From a candidate division KSB1 bacterium (GTDB lineage Bacteria > Zhuqueibacterota > Zhuqueibacteria > Zhuqueibacterales > Zhuqueibacteraceae): a stretch of 64,000 bases of DNA. Numbering within the stretch: the first letter of the stretch is position 1; each line of letters begins with the position of its first letter. This document shows, one piece after another, positions 1-7,793 of this stretch. A program made the translations under genes and the position numbers. The DNA lies in assembly GCA_034506255.1 (NCBI GenBank), contig JAPDPX010000009.1, positions 247,538-311,537 on the forward strand, given 5' to 3'. Under the pieces are notes generated by a model. That model ran no database searches, was not told the origin of the DNA, and worked only from the letters and a program-made list of their open reading frames with translations.

Positions 1-246
1 CGTGGGCGTGCCGAGCCGTCCCTGCAAATGCAGACGCTCACCCACGGACTCATAGAAGTAATTTCCCGTAATCACCGCGCTGGAATCGATGGTAAGATCC
101 ATTTGAATCGCGAAGCGGCCGCCCAGCATGCCGGTGTAATAACCGCGGAAAGCCGGCCGTGCTGCCAGCGGCGCAGCGCACAGCAGGGCGAGCAGCGTAA
201 AGAAACGTATGCGCGCGCAGGACAATGGGCCTGAGGAGTGAATCAT
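1..246 (-). CDS. Exported protein of unknown function, truncated by window edge
   Basis: The first 82 codons of a minus-strand gene whose 3' part lies outside the window. The N-terminus has an arginine-containing n-region and a hydrophobic core (about residues 14-27, FFTLLALLCAAPLAA), so it looks like a Sec signal peptide. The mature start is rich in Gly, Tyr and beta-type alternation (RGYYTGMLGG, then ITGNYFYESVGE). This resembles the short repeated beta-hairpin units of secreted proteins from environmental bacteria, but I do not recognise a named family. The start codon sits inside a 12-bp palindrome (240-251) and no strong ribosome binding site precedes it, so the start is tentative. Confidence 0.6.
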   Translation of the reverse strand, partial: MIHSSGPLSCARIRFFTLLALLCAAPLAARPAFRGYYTGMLGGRFAIQMDLTIDSSAVITGNYFYESVGERLHLQGRLGTPT

Positions 247-1136
247 GATTCTGCAATCTGAAGTTTTGAAGGTCATTCGCGGTTGAGTCGAGTCCATCTC
301 ATCTCCGTGCAGCTTCGAACGGCTTGACGTTGATCCGCAGTTCTTATGACAAAATAGTGTCGGTGACGGAGAGAGTCAAGGTGACTTTTGGGAGGGGGCC
401 ACCTCTCCGGCTTCGTTTGACGACTGCGATACCCAGCCCGAACGAGCCGGAACCCAAAAAGGCAAAAGCGGCCACAAAGATGCAAAGCCACGCAAAGAAA
501 AGATTCGAGTTTTGTCCTTCATGATTGCCGGCAAGAAATGATTGGGAAATCTTTTTGGCTTTGCGTCTCTGGGTGAGTTATATCGCCCACAGTGGAAAAA
601 GCCGGAGATTTGCAGAATTGACACCAAATCCGCATCAATACGGGCCGAGAAAGCAGACACCGAACAAATCTTTGCTTTTTTCAACGAGTTTACTCTTTAG
701 TGACCAGATGACTGCTGATTGTCGGAAAACTGCGACTGGCTCGTCAAGCTTTGAATACGATTTCAATTTTTTCTCCAACAGATGGAAAGAACCCAGTGGT
801 TGCACTTCTATCGGCTGGGTTGCCTCCCTCTGTTGGAGAATTTCAGTGCTGCCCGAAAGGCACGAGTCTTCCGCTTGTCCAAGACCATGCCCAGATGCTT
901 CACGAACTGGATCCGCCCCCGGCTGAGCTGTGGGATACCTGAAAGTTCGATCTGGAAAACCCTGCAAAAGCCTTGGTCCAGCCAGGGCTGGACTCTTCTC
1001 AAACAAACACTGATTGTCGCAAGGAGCAACATTTGCCGGCAGTTCTCGCCGTCACCGTCAATGCTTGCCCCCTTCCCCCAGTTGCAATTGGCCATTCCCT
1101 TGCTTATGTTCCAAGCGTATTCAGGAAGGGACTCAC
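247..1136. other. Long intergenic region with no convincing gene
   Basis: About 890 bp between two divergently oriented genes. The open frames here overlap each other on both strands, lack ribosome binding sites and have no recognisable motifs. The 450-575 part contains A-rich GCAAAG-type repeats with an 8-bp inverted pair (482-489 with 557-564), and it shares the 14-mer GCTTTGCGTCTCTG (558-571) with the far end of the window (63828-63841). I read it as non-coding DNA carrying degenerate dispersed repeats. The last 60 bases hold the promoter and ribosome binding site of the next gene. Confidence 0.5.
1082..1110 (+). promoter_or_regulatory. Candidate sigma-70-type promoter for the DUF2270 gene
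   Basis: TTGCAA (1082-1087), 17-base spacer, TATGTT (1105-1110). Each hexamer matches 4 of 6 consensus bases. Predicted transcription start near 1117, about 20 bases before the ATG at 1137, with the purine-rich GGAAGGG ribosome binding site at about 1124-1130 in between. Confidence 0.35.
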
Positions 1137-2219
1137 ATGAACATGAATGATTCTGCCGGGAAAAAAATCAACGAAGATGCCGAAGCGCGCGAACCGGTGT
1201 GGACGTATCGCGGCTATCGCATGCGGCCGGGAGAATTCAACACCGCGATGGTGCATTACTATCGTGCCGAGATACAACGCTCCAACGTCTGGCGGCAGCG
1301 CCTGGACAACACCACAAACTGGGCCGTCCTGGCTTCCAGCGCCGCGATTTCCTTCGCCCTCTCCGCGCCCGACCATCATTACGGCGTGCTCATCCTGAAC
1401 ACGCTGCTGGTCACTCTCTTTTTGTGGATCGAGGCACGGCGCTACCGCTATTACGAGCTGTCGGCCTACCGCACACGCCTGATGGAAACCGATTTCTTCG
1501 CCGCCATGATCGCCCCGCCGTTTGCGCCCCAAGCCGACTGGGCCGAGAGTCTGGCAACCACCCTGCGCGAGCCGGAATTTCCCATCAGCATGTGGGAGGC
1601 CTTTGGCCGGCGCTTCCGCCGCAACTACGTCTGGATCTTCCTGGTGCTCGGCTTTGCCTGGCTGCTGAAGTGTTACATTCACCCCGTGGCCGCCAGCTCC
1701 TGGCCGGAATTCATCGCGCGGCTGGACATTGGCCCGATTTCCGGCTGGGTCATTCTGACAATCGGCCTGGTCTACAACGGCCTGCTGTTTCTCGTTGGTT
1801 TCGCCACCGTGGGTTTGCAGCAGGCCTCCGGTGAAGTGCTGCCCAAGGCCAGCGACTATCCGGTGTTGACGGCGCTGTGGCAAGCCATGGAAGTCAAGGA
1901 CAACGGTGAGAAGGAGGCCAACCATCACGGCGACCGGCCGCGGCCGCGCAAGCGCCAACAACTGCTATGCCTGATCATCTCCAACCGGCCGGAAGTCATT
2001 GCCGGCCGCATTATGCAGGATTTGAAGCGCGGCGTGACCGAATTGCACGGCACGGGCATGCACACCAAACAGCAGCGCGAAGTGCTCCTGGTCGCCACCA
2101 CCGTGAGTGAAATGCCGGGCCTGAAAGCCATGGTCAAGGCCGAGGATCCGGAAGCTTTCGTCATCGTCATGCCGGCGCACGAAGTGATGGGACGCGGTTT
2201 TCAAACATTGGAAGCGTGA
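1137..2219 (+). CDS. DUF2270-DUF2179 integral membrane protein
   Basis: A 360-residue protein. The N-terminal two-thirds match the DUF2270 family of predicted integral membrane proteins: a conserved cytoplasmic start (YRGYRMRPGEFNTAMVHYYR), paired membrane helices near residues 55-95, and another pair near residues 170-230. After a basic linker (RPRPRKRQQ) the last 80 or so residues look like DUF2179, the small cytoplasmic domain usually at the C-terminus of YitT-type membrane proteins (LCLIISNRPEVIAGRIMQDL, then GTGMHTKQQREVLL). DUF2179 folds like a ligand-sensing domain, so a role as a membrane sensor is an inference. The start at 1137 is chosen for its GGAAGGG ribosome binding site; a longer frame from 1014 has none. 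It stands alone, convergent with the next gene. Confidence 0.8.
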   Translation: MNMNDSAGKKINEDAEAREPVWTYRGYRMRPGEFNTAMVHYYRAEIQRSNVWRQRLDNTTNWAVLASSAAISFALSAPDHHYGVLILNTLLVTLFLWIEARRYRYYELSAYRTRLMETDFFAAMIAPPFAPQADWAESLATTLREPEFPISMWEAFGRRFRRNYVWIFLVLGFAWLLKCYIHPVAASSWPEFIARLDIGPISGWVILTIGLVYNGLLFLVGFATVGLQQASGEVLPKASDYPVLTALWQAMEVKDNGEKEANHHGDRPRPRKRQQLLCLIISNRPEVIAGRIMQDLKRGVTELHGTGMHTKQQREVLLVATTVSEMPGLKAMVKAEDPEAFVIVMPAHEVMGRGFQTLEA

Positions 2220-2301
2220 GGCGGCAGGCGGTGTGCGGCGGGGCGCGGGGCCTGGCGGCCGGGAGTATCAGTCACAGCTGGAAAAGGCAATTGCGGCCGC
2301 T

Positions 2302-2790
2302 TCAATGCTGCTGCGCGGCCGCCGCGCGTGTCAGGCTGCTGTACACTTCTCTGATCGCAGCCGGCACTTCGGCACCGGGTTCGACGCCATTCCAGGAGAA
2401 GATGGTGGTATCTGTGCGGATGATGCACCACATGCGCGTGGTCAGGTTGCCGGTTTCCTGGTAATGCAAATCTCTCAGATCGTGTCTCGCAAGCGTGCGG
2501 CGCAGCGAGTCGAGATGTGCCGTGTCGATCACGCCCAGCGGCCGGATTTTTTCCCGGCGAAAATATTGCCCTGACCAGCGCTCCATTTTGCCATCGCTGT
2601 GCAGAATGAAGCCGTCGGCAAATCCCGTGAAGCCCCCGCCGGTACCCCAGATGATGGTGAAGTCATCGCCGGGCGTGGCGGGCTCACGTTGCGAAATGCC
2701 GCAGGCGAGACCATTGAGCGCAACCATCCCCCACAGAAGCGGCCGGCACCACGAGCAGATCATCTTGCCTGTTGCAGTCATCAAGCCCAC
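2302..2790 (-). CDS. Putative lipoprotein, hypothetical
   Basis: A 162-residue protein with a signal peptide ending in a lipobox-like site (LNGLACGIS, Cys about residue 30), so probably lipid-anchored after export. The rest is a small soluble domain with phrases such as DDFTIIWGTGGG and FADGFILHSDGKMERWSG that recur in short uncharacterised bacterial proteins relating a metric to a threshold. No catalytic motif is visible. The gene is convergent with the DUF2270 gene (82 bp apart) and lies downstream of the terminator of the choice-of-anchor-I gene, so it is probably transcribed separately. Confidence 0.65.
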   Translation of the reverse strand: MGLMTATGKMICSWCRPLLWGMVALNGLACGISQREPATPGDDFTIIWGTGGGFTGFADGFILHSDGKMERWSGQYFRREKIRPLGVIDTAHLDSLRRTLARHDLRDLHYQETGNLTTRMWCIIRTDTTIFSWNGVEPGAEVPAAIREVYSSLTRAAAAQQH

Positions 2791-2975
2791 TTTTTTCTTT
2801 TATCATCCAACCACCAGCCCTTTTCCGGCCGGTGCCGCAAGGCACGGGCAACGATGTTTCATCCCCCCAAATGCGGTGAAGACAGCATCTCTCTTCGATT
2901 GCCGGCCGGCGGCTCATAAAGGAACGTGAAAAATATATCAAACAAAAAGCAGGATTCAAAACGACGGCTGGTATG

Positions 2976-3011
2976 AAAAAAAACTCCGCGCAGCCCGGGT
3001 TCTGCGCGGAG
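2976..3011 (-). terminator. Rho-independent terminator of the choice-of-anchor-I gene
   Basis: A perfect 10-bp GC-rich stem (2984-2993 CTCCGCGCAG paired with 3002-3011 CTGCGCGGAG) and an 8-base loop. On the minus strand it is followed by eight consecutive T (2976-2983). It lies about 100 bases downstream of the stop codon at 3113. Confidence 0.9.
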
Positions 3012-3112
3012 CGGGAGAGAGGGAGTTGTGCGATGGGAGATGTTGGCAGCGTGCCAGGGACAGGCATTGCCAGGAGGCGCGGCGGGTTGCAGCCTCTGAC
3101 CGCGGCGGTGAC

Positions 3113-5018
3113 TCACTTGGTCAAGGTGAGCTGCCGCACCTGCCAGATGTTGTCATTCACGGCCAGACGGTAGAAATAAACGCCACTCGCCAGCCGGCTG
3201 GCATTGAAAATGACCTCGTGACTGCCTGCCGGACGCCAGTCGTCCACCAGCGTGGCGACCTCGGCCCCGGTGAGGGCAAAAACCTTGATCGTCACCTTCG
3301 CCGCTTCCGGCAGGCTGTAGCGAATGGTTGTGCCCGGATTGAAAGGGTTGGGATAGTTTTGATACAGGGCGAACTGTCGGGGCAGAGCCGTCATTTCATC
3401 CTGCGGTTCGGCCTGTTTGTCCAGGCCGCGGGTGATCTCGTAGATGGTGGTCGAGCCGCTGACCTCGTTCGTGACCACCAGCAGGGGCTTGCAGGTCGGG
3501 CTGTCATCTTCGGAAATGAACTGCAACCCCTCCGGTCCGAGATCGCCGCCGCTGCTGGGTCCGGGCGTTTGTGAAAAATCGCGCAGATTGTAATACTGCT
3601 CGAAGCTGACACACCGCGGGTTGCTGATGTCGAACACCATGACCCCGCCGATGCGCTCCAGGCCGAGGAAGACATAGGTGCGACCGTAGGCTTTGCCGAT
3701 GGCCAGCCCTTCCGGCTCCGGCCCCTTGTCATCGCTGCGGTCGTCGCGGGTGTTGTTGCTGTTGCTGCAATTGAAGAAGTCGGGAAAGGCGGCCGCGGTA
3801 ATTTGTTCGATCTGATCACCGCTGTCATGGATGAGATGGCCGTCGGGTGTCCAGATGGAGAAAGAGCGTGCGCCGAAGGAGTACAGCGCGTCGTAATCGC
3901 CGTCTTGGTCGGTGTCGCCCAGCGTGCTGGTGATTTTCAAACGGCCGAGGTTGGCATTTTGTTTGAGCGTCGCCGCCTGCGGAAAGGCGGCGGCATCCAG
4001 CGTCACACTGCCAACGCGTTTTTCTTCATCGAAACCGTCATAGACGCGCGCGTCGCCTTCATTGGCGGTAACCAGCAGGGGAATGCCCTTGACGTTGTAG
4101 CGTGCAATGGCATCCGGCTGATACATGCCGAACACCGGCCAGTTGGCAATGTTGATTCGGTTGTCGCGATCACTGGCATCCAGGCCGTTGCCGGGAGCAC
4201 GGTGATCTTTGAAACCCAGGCCGATGAGTTCAATGACCTTCGCCTGTTTGATGTCCACCAGGGCGAGTGCATTGTTCTCCTGCAGCGTGACCCAGGCATA
4301 TTTCGAGTTTGCGGAGACCGCGATATTATTCCGGTTCCAGATCCTGTGCCACCGAGGCGTGCGGCCCGAAAATGCGAATGCTGGCATCGAGTTGTTTGTC
4401 GTTGAAGGCGGTGAAATCGGCGGTGCGCACCCCGGCCTGGGTTATACATTTCCCGCGCCGGGAGACCTCGATGATGCTGATCGATCCTTCCGGATCGACA
4501 CTGTAGTCGTCGCTGGGCTCACCCTCATTGGCCACCAGGAGCCATTTGCCGTTGGGCGTGAAAGTCAACATGTCAGGCAGCGCGCCGACCGTCACCTCCC
4601 CCAGAAATGTTCCCGCGACATCGAAGAAAACGACCTTGCCAGGCGCCGTTTTCACAGCGTTCTCGACCGCCACCGCCACCAGGCCGTCGTCCACCGCCAC
4701 GCTGTTGACCACCGGGCCATACGACGAAAGCTCGATGGGGGCGAGCTCGACCGGCGCCGCGGGATTACTGATGTCAAGGACATCGAGGCGGCCGGCCCGG
4801 GCATTGACTACGAACAGCCGTCGGCTGTCCTCGTCATAAGCACTGATCTCGGATGCACTCTGATTAAAGACGCCGGTGGTTTTGGTGCTGAGCGGTCGTA
4901 ACTGAATGCTTTGCGCCTGTGCCAGCTCGCCGGCCAGCACGGCGAAGGCGCAGGAGAAGACAAAGCAGCGCTGCAGTGCTTGTGAAAGGACGACACTTCG
5001 TTGGTGTAACTTCCTCAT
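3113..5018 (-). pseudogene. Choice-of-anchor-I family secreted protein with sorting domain, frameshifted
   Basis: Two minus-strand frames make one protein of about 634 residues. The 5' part (5018-4326) has a signal peptide (CFVFSCAFAVLAGELAQAQS) and the N-terminal beta-propeller of choice-of-anchor-I proteins, ending at ASVAQDLEPE then stop. The 3' part continues with IAVSANSKYAWVTLQENN, the next expected family block. At 4325-4331 the coding strand reads GGAATAATATCGCG; removing one A gives Glu-Tyr-Ile-Ala and restores the frame. The C-terminus carries a type IX/FlgD-like sorting module (LYQNYPNPFNPGTTIRYSLP, ending ASGVYFYRL). The start at 5018 has an AGAGGAG ribosome binding site 7 bases upstream. 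Both halves show normal codon use, so this is a recent mutation or a base error. Family members are extracellular, often near phosphatases; substrate unknown. Confidence 0.85.
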
Positions 5019-5436
5019 GAGTTGCTCCTCTCGCATGTGTGATGATGCACCAGGGAATTGGGCAAGCCCCGGCTGACAGGCCACGCGTGGGCGCCTGAGC
5101 AGGGTTGCCGGACACGGTTTTCTCTGATTTTGGAAGAAGGATCACACTTGCGAAAATTTTGGAGCGCAGGCATGCGGCCCGGCAGACCTGCAGACCGCAG
5201 GTCTGCGTTCTAAATTTTCGCCTGTGAGATGGATGACTGCACGAGTCCGCACCCGGGAGGAGTGCCGAGGTAAGCAATACTACCCTGAAAGCCTCCGCCT
5301 CGAAGTGAGCAGAAATTTATCTCCGGCAAAGCAAGCGAAAATGATCTTCAAATTAAGTCTGAATTAAAAAACGTTCGCGGCGATTGTTCGGCCGGAACCA
5401 GACGGAGCAGAGTGGGCCGTGGCGCGGAAAAAGGTC
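5019..5436. other. Intergenic region with repeat and hairpin
   Basis: A gap between the divergent choice-of-anchor-I gene and tRNA-Met. It holds a degenerate copy of the dispersed repeat with a perfect 10-bp hairpin (see 5164-5210) and otherwise A/T-richer sequence (5300-5380). No open frame has coding character. Confidence 0.5.
5164..5210 (+). repeat. Degenerate copy of dispersed CTGCAGAC repeat, with perfect hairpin
   Basis: GCGCAGG start and GGTCTGCGTTC end match the repeat at 28035, 49614 (inverted) and 59635, with divergence in the middle. In this copy the central part is a perfect 10-bp inverted repeat, 5182-5191 GCAGACCTGC with 5197-5206 GCAGGTCTGC, and a 5-base loop. No T-run follows on either strand, so it is not a standard terminator. 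Confidence 0.5.
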
Positions 5437-5464
5437 TTGCGTTTCGTGGTGACATTTTTAGATT
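5437..5464 (+). promoter_or_regulatory. Candidate promoter of tRNA-Met
   Basis: TTGCGT (5437-5442), 16-base spacer, TAGATT (5459-5464). The predicted start (about 5471) is 12 bases before the mature tRNA. The -10 hexamer TAGATT also appears in the best promoters for sigA and the radical SAM gene in this window. Confidence 0.45.
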
Positions 5465-5482
5465 AGAGGCTGTTTGAAAAAA

Positions 5483-5555
5483 GGCGGTGTAGCTCAGTCG
5501 GTAGAGCAGCGGAATCATAATCCGTAGGTCGGGGGTTCAAGTCCCTCCGCCGCTA
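5483..5555 (+). tRNA. tRNA-Met (anticodon CAU)
   Basis: A 73-base cloverleaf. Acceptor GGCGGTG pairs with CGCCGCT (one G-U at each of positions 1 and 6); D-arm GCTC...GAGC; anticodon stem GCGGA/TCCGT around loop ATCATAA with anticodon CAT; T-arm GGGGG-TTCAAGT-CCCTC; discriminator A. CCA is not encoded. The first pair is G-U rather than a mismatch and the T-loop is normal, so it is not the initiator type I would expect; it resembles elongator tRNA-Met. A CAU anticodon can also belong to tRNA-Ile2, the substrate of TilS, which is encoded directly downstream. The 4-69 and 5-68 pairs are G-C here, unlike the C-G pairs of the Escherichia coli tRNA-Ile2, which favours Met. Confidence 0.9.
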
Positions 5556-5569
5556 CTTCAAGCAGCCAG

Positions 5570-5610
5570 ATCCCGACGGTTCCTGTGTGAAAAGTCGGGA
5601 TTATTTTTTT
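5570..5610 (+). terminator. Rho-independent terminator after tRNA-Met
   Basis: An 8-bp stem ATCCCGAC (5570-5577) with GTCGGGAT (5594-5601), a 16-base loop, then a T-rich tail TTATTTTTTT (5601-5610). It lies 15 bases after the tRNA and separates it from tilS. Confidence 0.8.
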
Positions 5611-5719
5611 GGTGCCGGCTCGTCGTGTCCGGGAGGAAAAGCAGCGGGCCTTTTTGTCATTCCCCATGCCAGGCTCCAACCCTCCCGCCGACATGGCGGC
5701 AGCAACGAGGTATGATCCC

Positions 5720-7153
5720 ATGGCAAAACCGGCAGTGCAAGGCTTATGGTGGCGGTTCCGCCAGCATTGGGAGCAACAAGCTTTTGCGCCCCGCGGTGCC
5801 CGGCTGTTGCTGGCGGTATCCGGCGGGCTGGATTCGCGGGTGATGGTGGATTTGTTCTGTGCGCTCGCTGGTGAATGGGAGTTGACCCTTGCCATCGGCC
5901 ATGTGCATCATCAGTTGCGCGGGGCGGAGGCAGATGCCGATGCCTTGTTTGTCGAAGCACTCGCGCGGGACTGCCACCTGCCGTTTTTGATCCAAAAAGT
6001 CGAGGTGCGGGAGTTTGCGCGGGAGCAGCATTTGAGCCTCGAAGCCGCCGCTCGTAAGTTGCGTTACCGCGCACTCGCCGCGCTCTGCCGGCAGGCGGAG
6101 TGTCAGGCGGTGGTGACCGCGCACACCCGTGACGATCAAGTCGAGACGATCCTGGCGCATGTGCTGCGCGGCACCGGGCTGGCAGGGCTTGCCGGCATGG
6201 CCATGCGGCGGCCCTCCCCGGAAGGTGGGGTCATCGTGTTGCGGCCGCTGTTGTCGTTCTCGCGCCGCGAGCTGCAGGACTACGCCCGGGAGCGGGGCCT
6301 GCGTTGGCGGGAAGATGCCAGCAACAGCGATCCCACTTTCCTGCGCAACCGTCTGCGTCATGAGTTGATCCCGTTGTTGCGCACGCGTTTCCAACCCGCC
6401 GTGGATGAGAGTTTGCTGCGGCTGGCGGCCATTGCTGCACAAACAGAAGCGGATTTGCAGGAACAAGCGCGCCAGGCATTGCAGCAGGCGGTGCACAGTC
6501 GCATGCCGGGGAAAATAGTCCTTGATCTTCAACAATTTTGGAAGTATTTTCGCTCGATTCAAGCGTACGTCGTGCGGGGTGTGATGCAGCAGCTCACGGA
6601 GTCGCGCTGCGATTTGACGTTCGACGAGACCGATCGCATTCTCTCCCTCATTGACGCGGCCCGGGTTCGTCCGCTCCGCGGGTCACGCCGTTACCTCTGG
6701 CGGAGCAAGGTCGAGGTCGTTGTCGCGCAGACCGAGGTTGCCTTCAGCCGAATCCATCCTGTGGTACCCCCGCGTTTGCTCGAAATCGGAACGCGCTGCC
6801 CGGTTCCAGAGGCGGGAATGGTGATCACCATTTCGCGGCACCACCTCCCGCCGGATTGGCGCAAGCACGTAACGGCCCACTCCCAGTGGATTGATGCGGC
6901 CGCGGTGAGCGGCGATTTGATCGTGCGTTTCCCGCAAGCGGGCGACCGCTTTCGACCGTTGGGCATGGCCGGTTTCAAAAAGCTGTCGGATTTCCTCATT
7001 GACCAGAAAGTGACACGGCATCAGCGCCGTCACATTCCGGTGGTGGCGTGCGACACGGGCATCATCTGGGTGTGCGGCTACCGGCTGGATGAACGCTTCA
7101 AGATCGACGCGACGACCACGACTGTGCTGCATCTCGAAGCCGAGCGGCAGTGA
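5720..7153 (+). CDS. tilS: tRNA(Ile)-lysidine synthase TilS
   Basis: TilS attaches lysine to C34 of tRNA-Ile2(CAU) so that it reads AUA as Ile. The N-terminal N-type ATP pyrophosphatase has the PP-loop SGGLDS (about residues 33-38) and the HTRDDQVETILAHVLRGTG block that follows the lysine/ATP site. The middle gives the TilS substrate-binding region (DASNSDPTFLRNRLRHELIP), and the C-terminus has the TilS_C fold (FPQAGDRFRPLGMAGFKKLSDF). At 477 residues it is full length. The frame is open further upstream (GTG 5609), but the ATG at 5720 follows a GAGGT ribosome binding site and fits family starts. It heads a run with hpt and ftsH, an order widely conserved in bacteria. Confidence 0.95.
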   Translation: MAKPAVQGLWWRFRQHWEQQAFAPRGARLLLAVSGGLDSRVMVDLFCALAGEWELTLAIGHVHHQLRGAEADADALFVEALARDCHLPFLIQKVEVREFAREQHLSLEAAARKLRYRALAALCRQAECQAVVTAHTRDDQVETILAHVLRGTGLAGLAGMAMRRPSPEGGVIVLRPLLSFSRRELQDYARERGLRWREDASNSDPTFLRNRLRHELIPLLRTRFQPAVDESLLRLAAIAAQTEADLQEQARQALQQAVHSRMPGKIVLDLQQFWKYFRSIQAYVVRGVMQQLTESRCDLTFDETDRILSLIDAARVRPLRGSRRYLWRSKVEVVVAQTEVAFSRIHPVVPPRLLEIGTRCPVPEAGMVITISRHHLPPDWRKHVTAHSQWIDAAAVSGDLIVRFPQAGDRFRPLGMAGFKKLSDFLIDQKVTRHQRRHIPVVACDTGIIWVCGYRLDERFKIDATTTTVLHLEAERQ

Positions 7154-7199
7154 GGCGCAGCCAGGGCGCGCACGGCGATTTTCCCCGGGAGGAAAATGA

Positions 7200-7742
7200 G
7201 TGACTGAGCAAACCGCCCGTTTTTATCAAGGCCACTACCAGGTGTTGCTGTCCGCCCAGGAGATCGAGAGCAAAGTGCAGGAGCTCGGCCGTCAGCTGTC
7301 CGCCGATTATGCTGGCAAATGCCCGGTGTTCATCGGCGTACTCAACGGTTCTTTCATGTTCATGGCCGACTTGATGAAGGCAATCACCATCGACTGCGAG
7401 GTTGACTTCATCAAAATCTCCAGCTACGGCGAAGCCATGAAATCCTCCGGCGTTGTCAAAGTAAAAAAAGACATCGATTGCCATATCGAGGGCCGCCACG
7501 TGATCGTGGTGGAGGACATCATTGACTCGGGCCTGTCGGTTACCTATCTTGACCGCAGGCTGCGCGAGATGCGGCCGGCCTCGCTGCGGTTCGTTTCGCT
7601 GCTGGTCAAGGATGGCGGCAAGCAGGTGGATTATCATTGTGACTATGTCGGATTTCACATCCCCACACGCTTCGTCGTGGGTTACGGTTTGGACTATGCT
7701 CAGAAGTTCCGCAATCTTCGTGAAATCTACACCATGGACTGA
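7200..7742 (+). CDS. hpt: Hypoxanthine phosphoribosyltransferase
   Basis: A cytoplasmic purine-salvage enzyme that makes IMP (and usually GMP) from hypoxanthine or guanine plus PRPP. At 180 residues it has the type I PRTase landmarks in order: VLNGSFMFMADL (PPi loop), the flexible-loop region around SYGEAMKSSGVVK, the PRPP motif VVEDIIDSG near residue 104, and LVKDGGKQVDYHCDYVGF for base recognition. A GTG start at 7200 is used, because the nearby ATG at 7196 hits a stop after three codons; GGGAGG lies 7 bases upstream of the GTG. It is 46 bp after tilS and 51 bp before ftsH, consistent with one operon. Confidence 0.95.
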   Translation: MTEQTARFYQGHYQVLLSAQEIESKVQELGRQLSADYAGKCPVFIGVLNGSFMFMADLMKAITIDCEVDFIKISSYGEAMKSSGVVKVKKDIDCHIEGRHVIVVEDIIDSGLSVTYLDRRLREMRPASLRFVSLLVKDGGKQVDYHCDYVGFHIPTRFVVGYGLDYAQKFRNLREIYTMD

Positions 7743-7793
7743 CGCGGGCAGGCCCCCAGCCCTTTTCTTTCACCTTAAACGCTTCTGGATCTG

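Noticed and set aside
782..1150. 122-codon frame before the DUF2270 gene
   Set aside because: No ribosome binding site, no homology and overlaps frames on both strands; read as non-coding.
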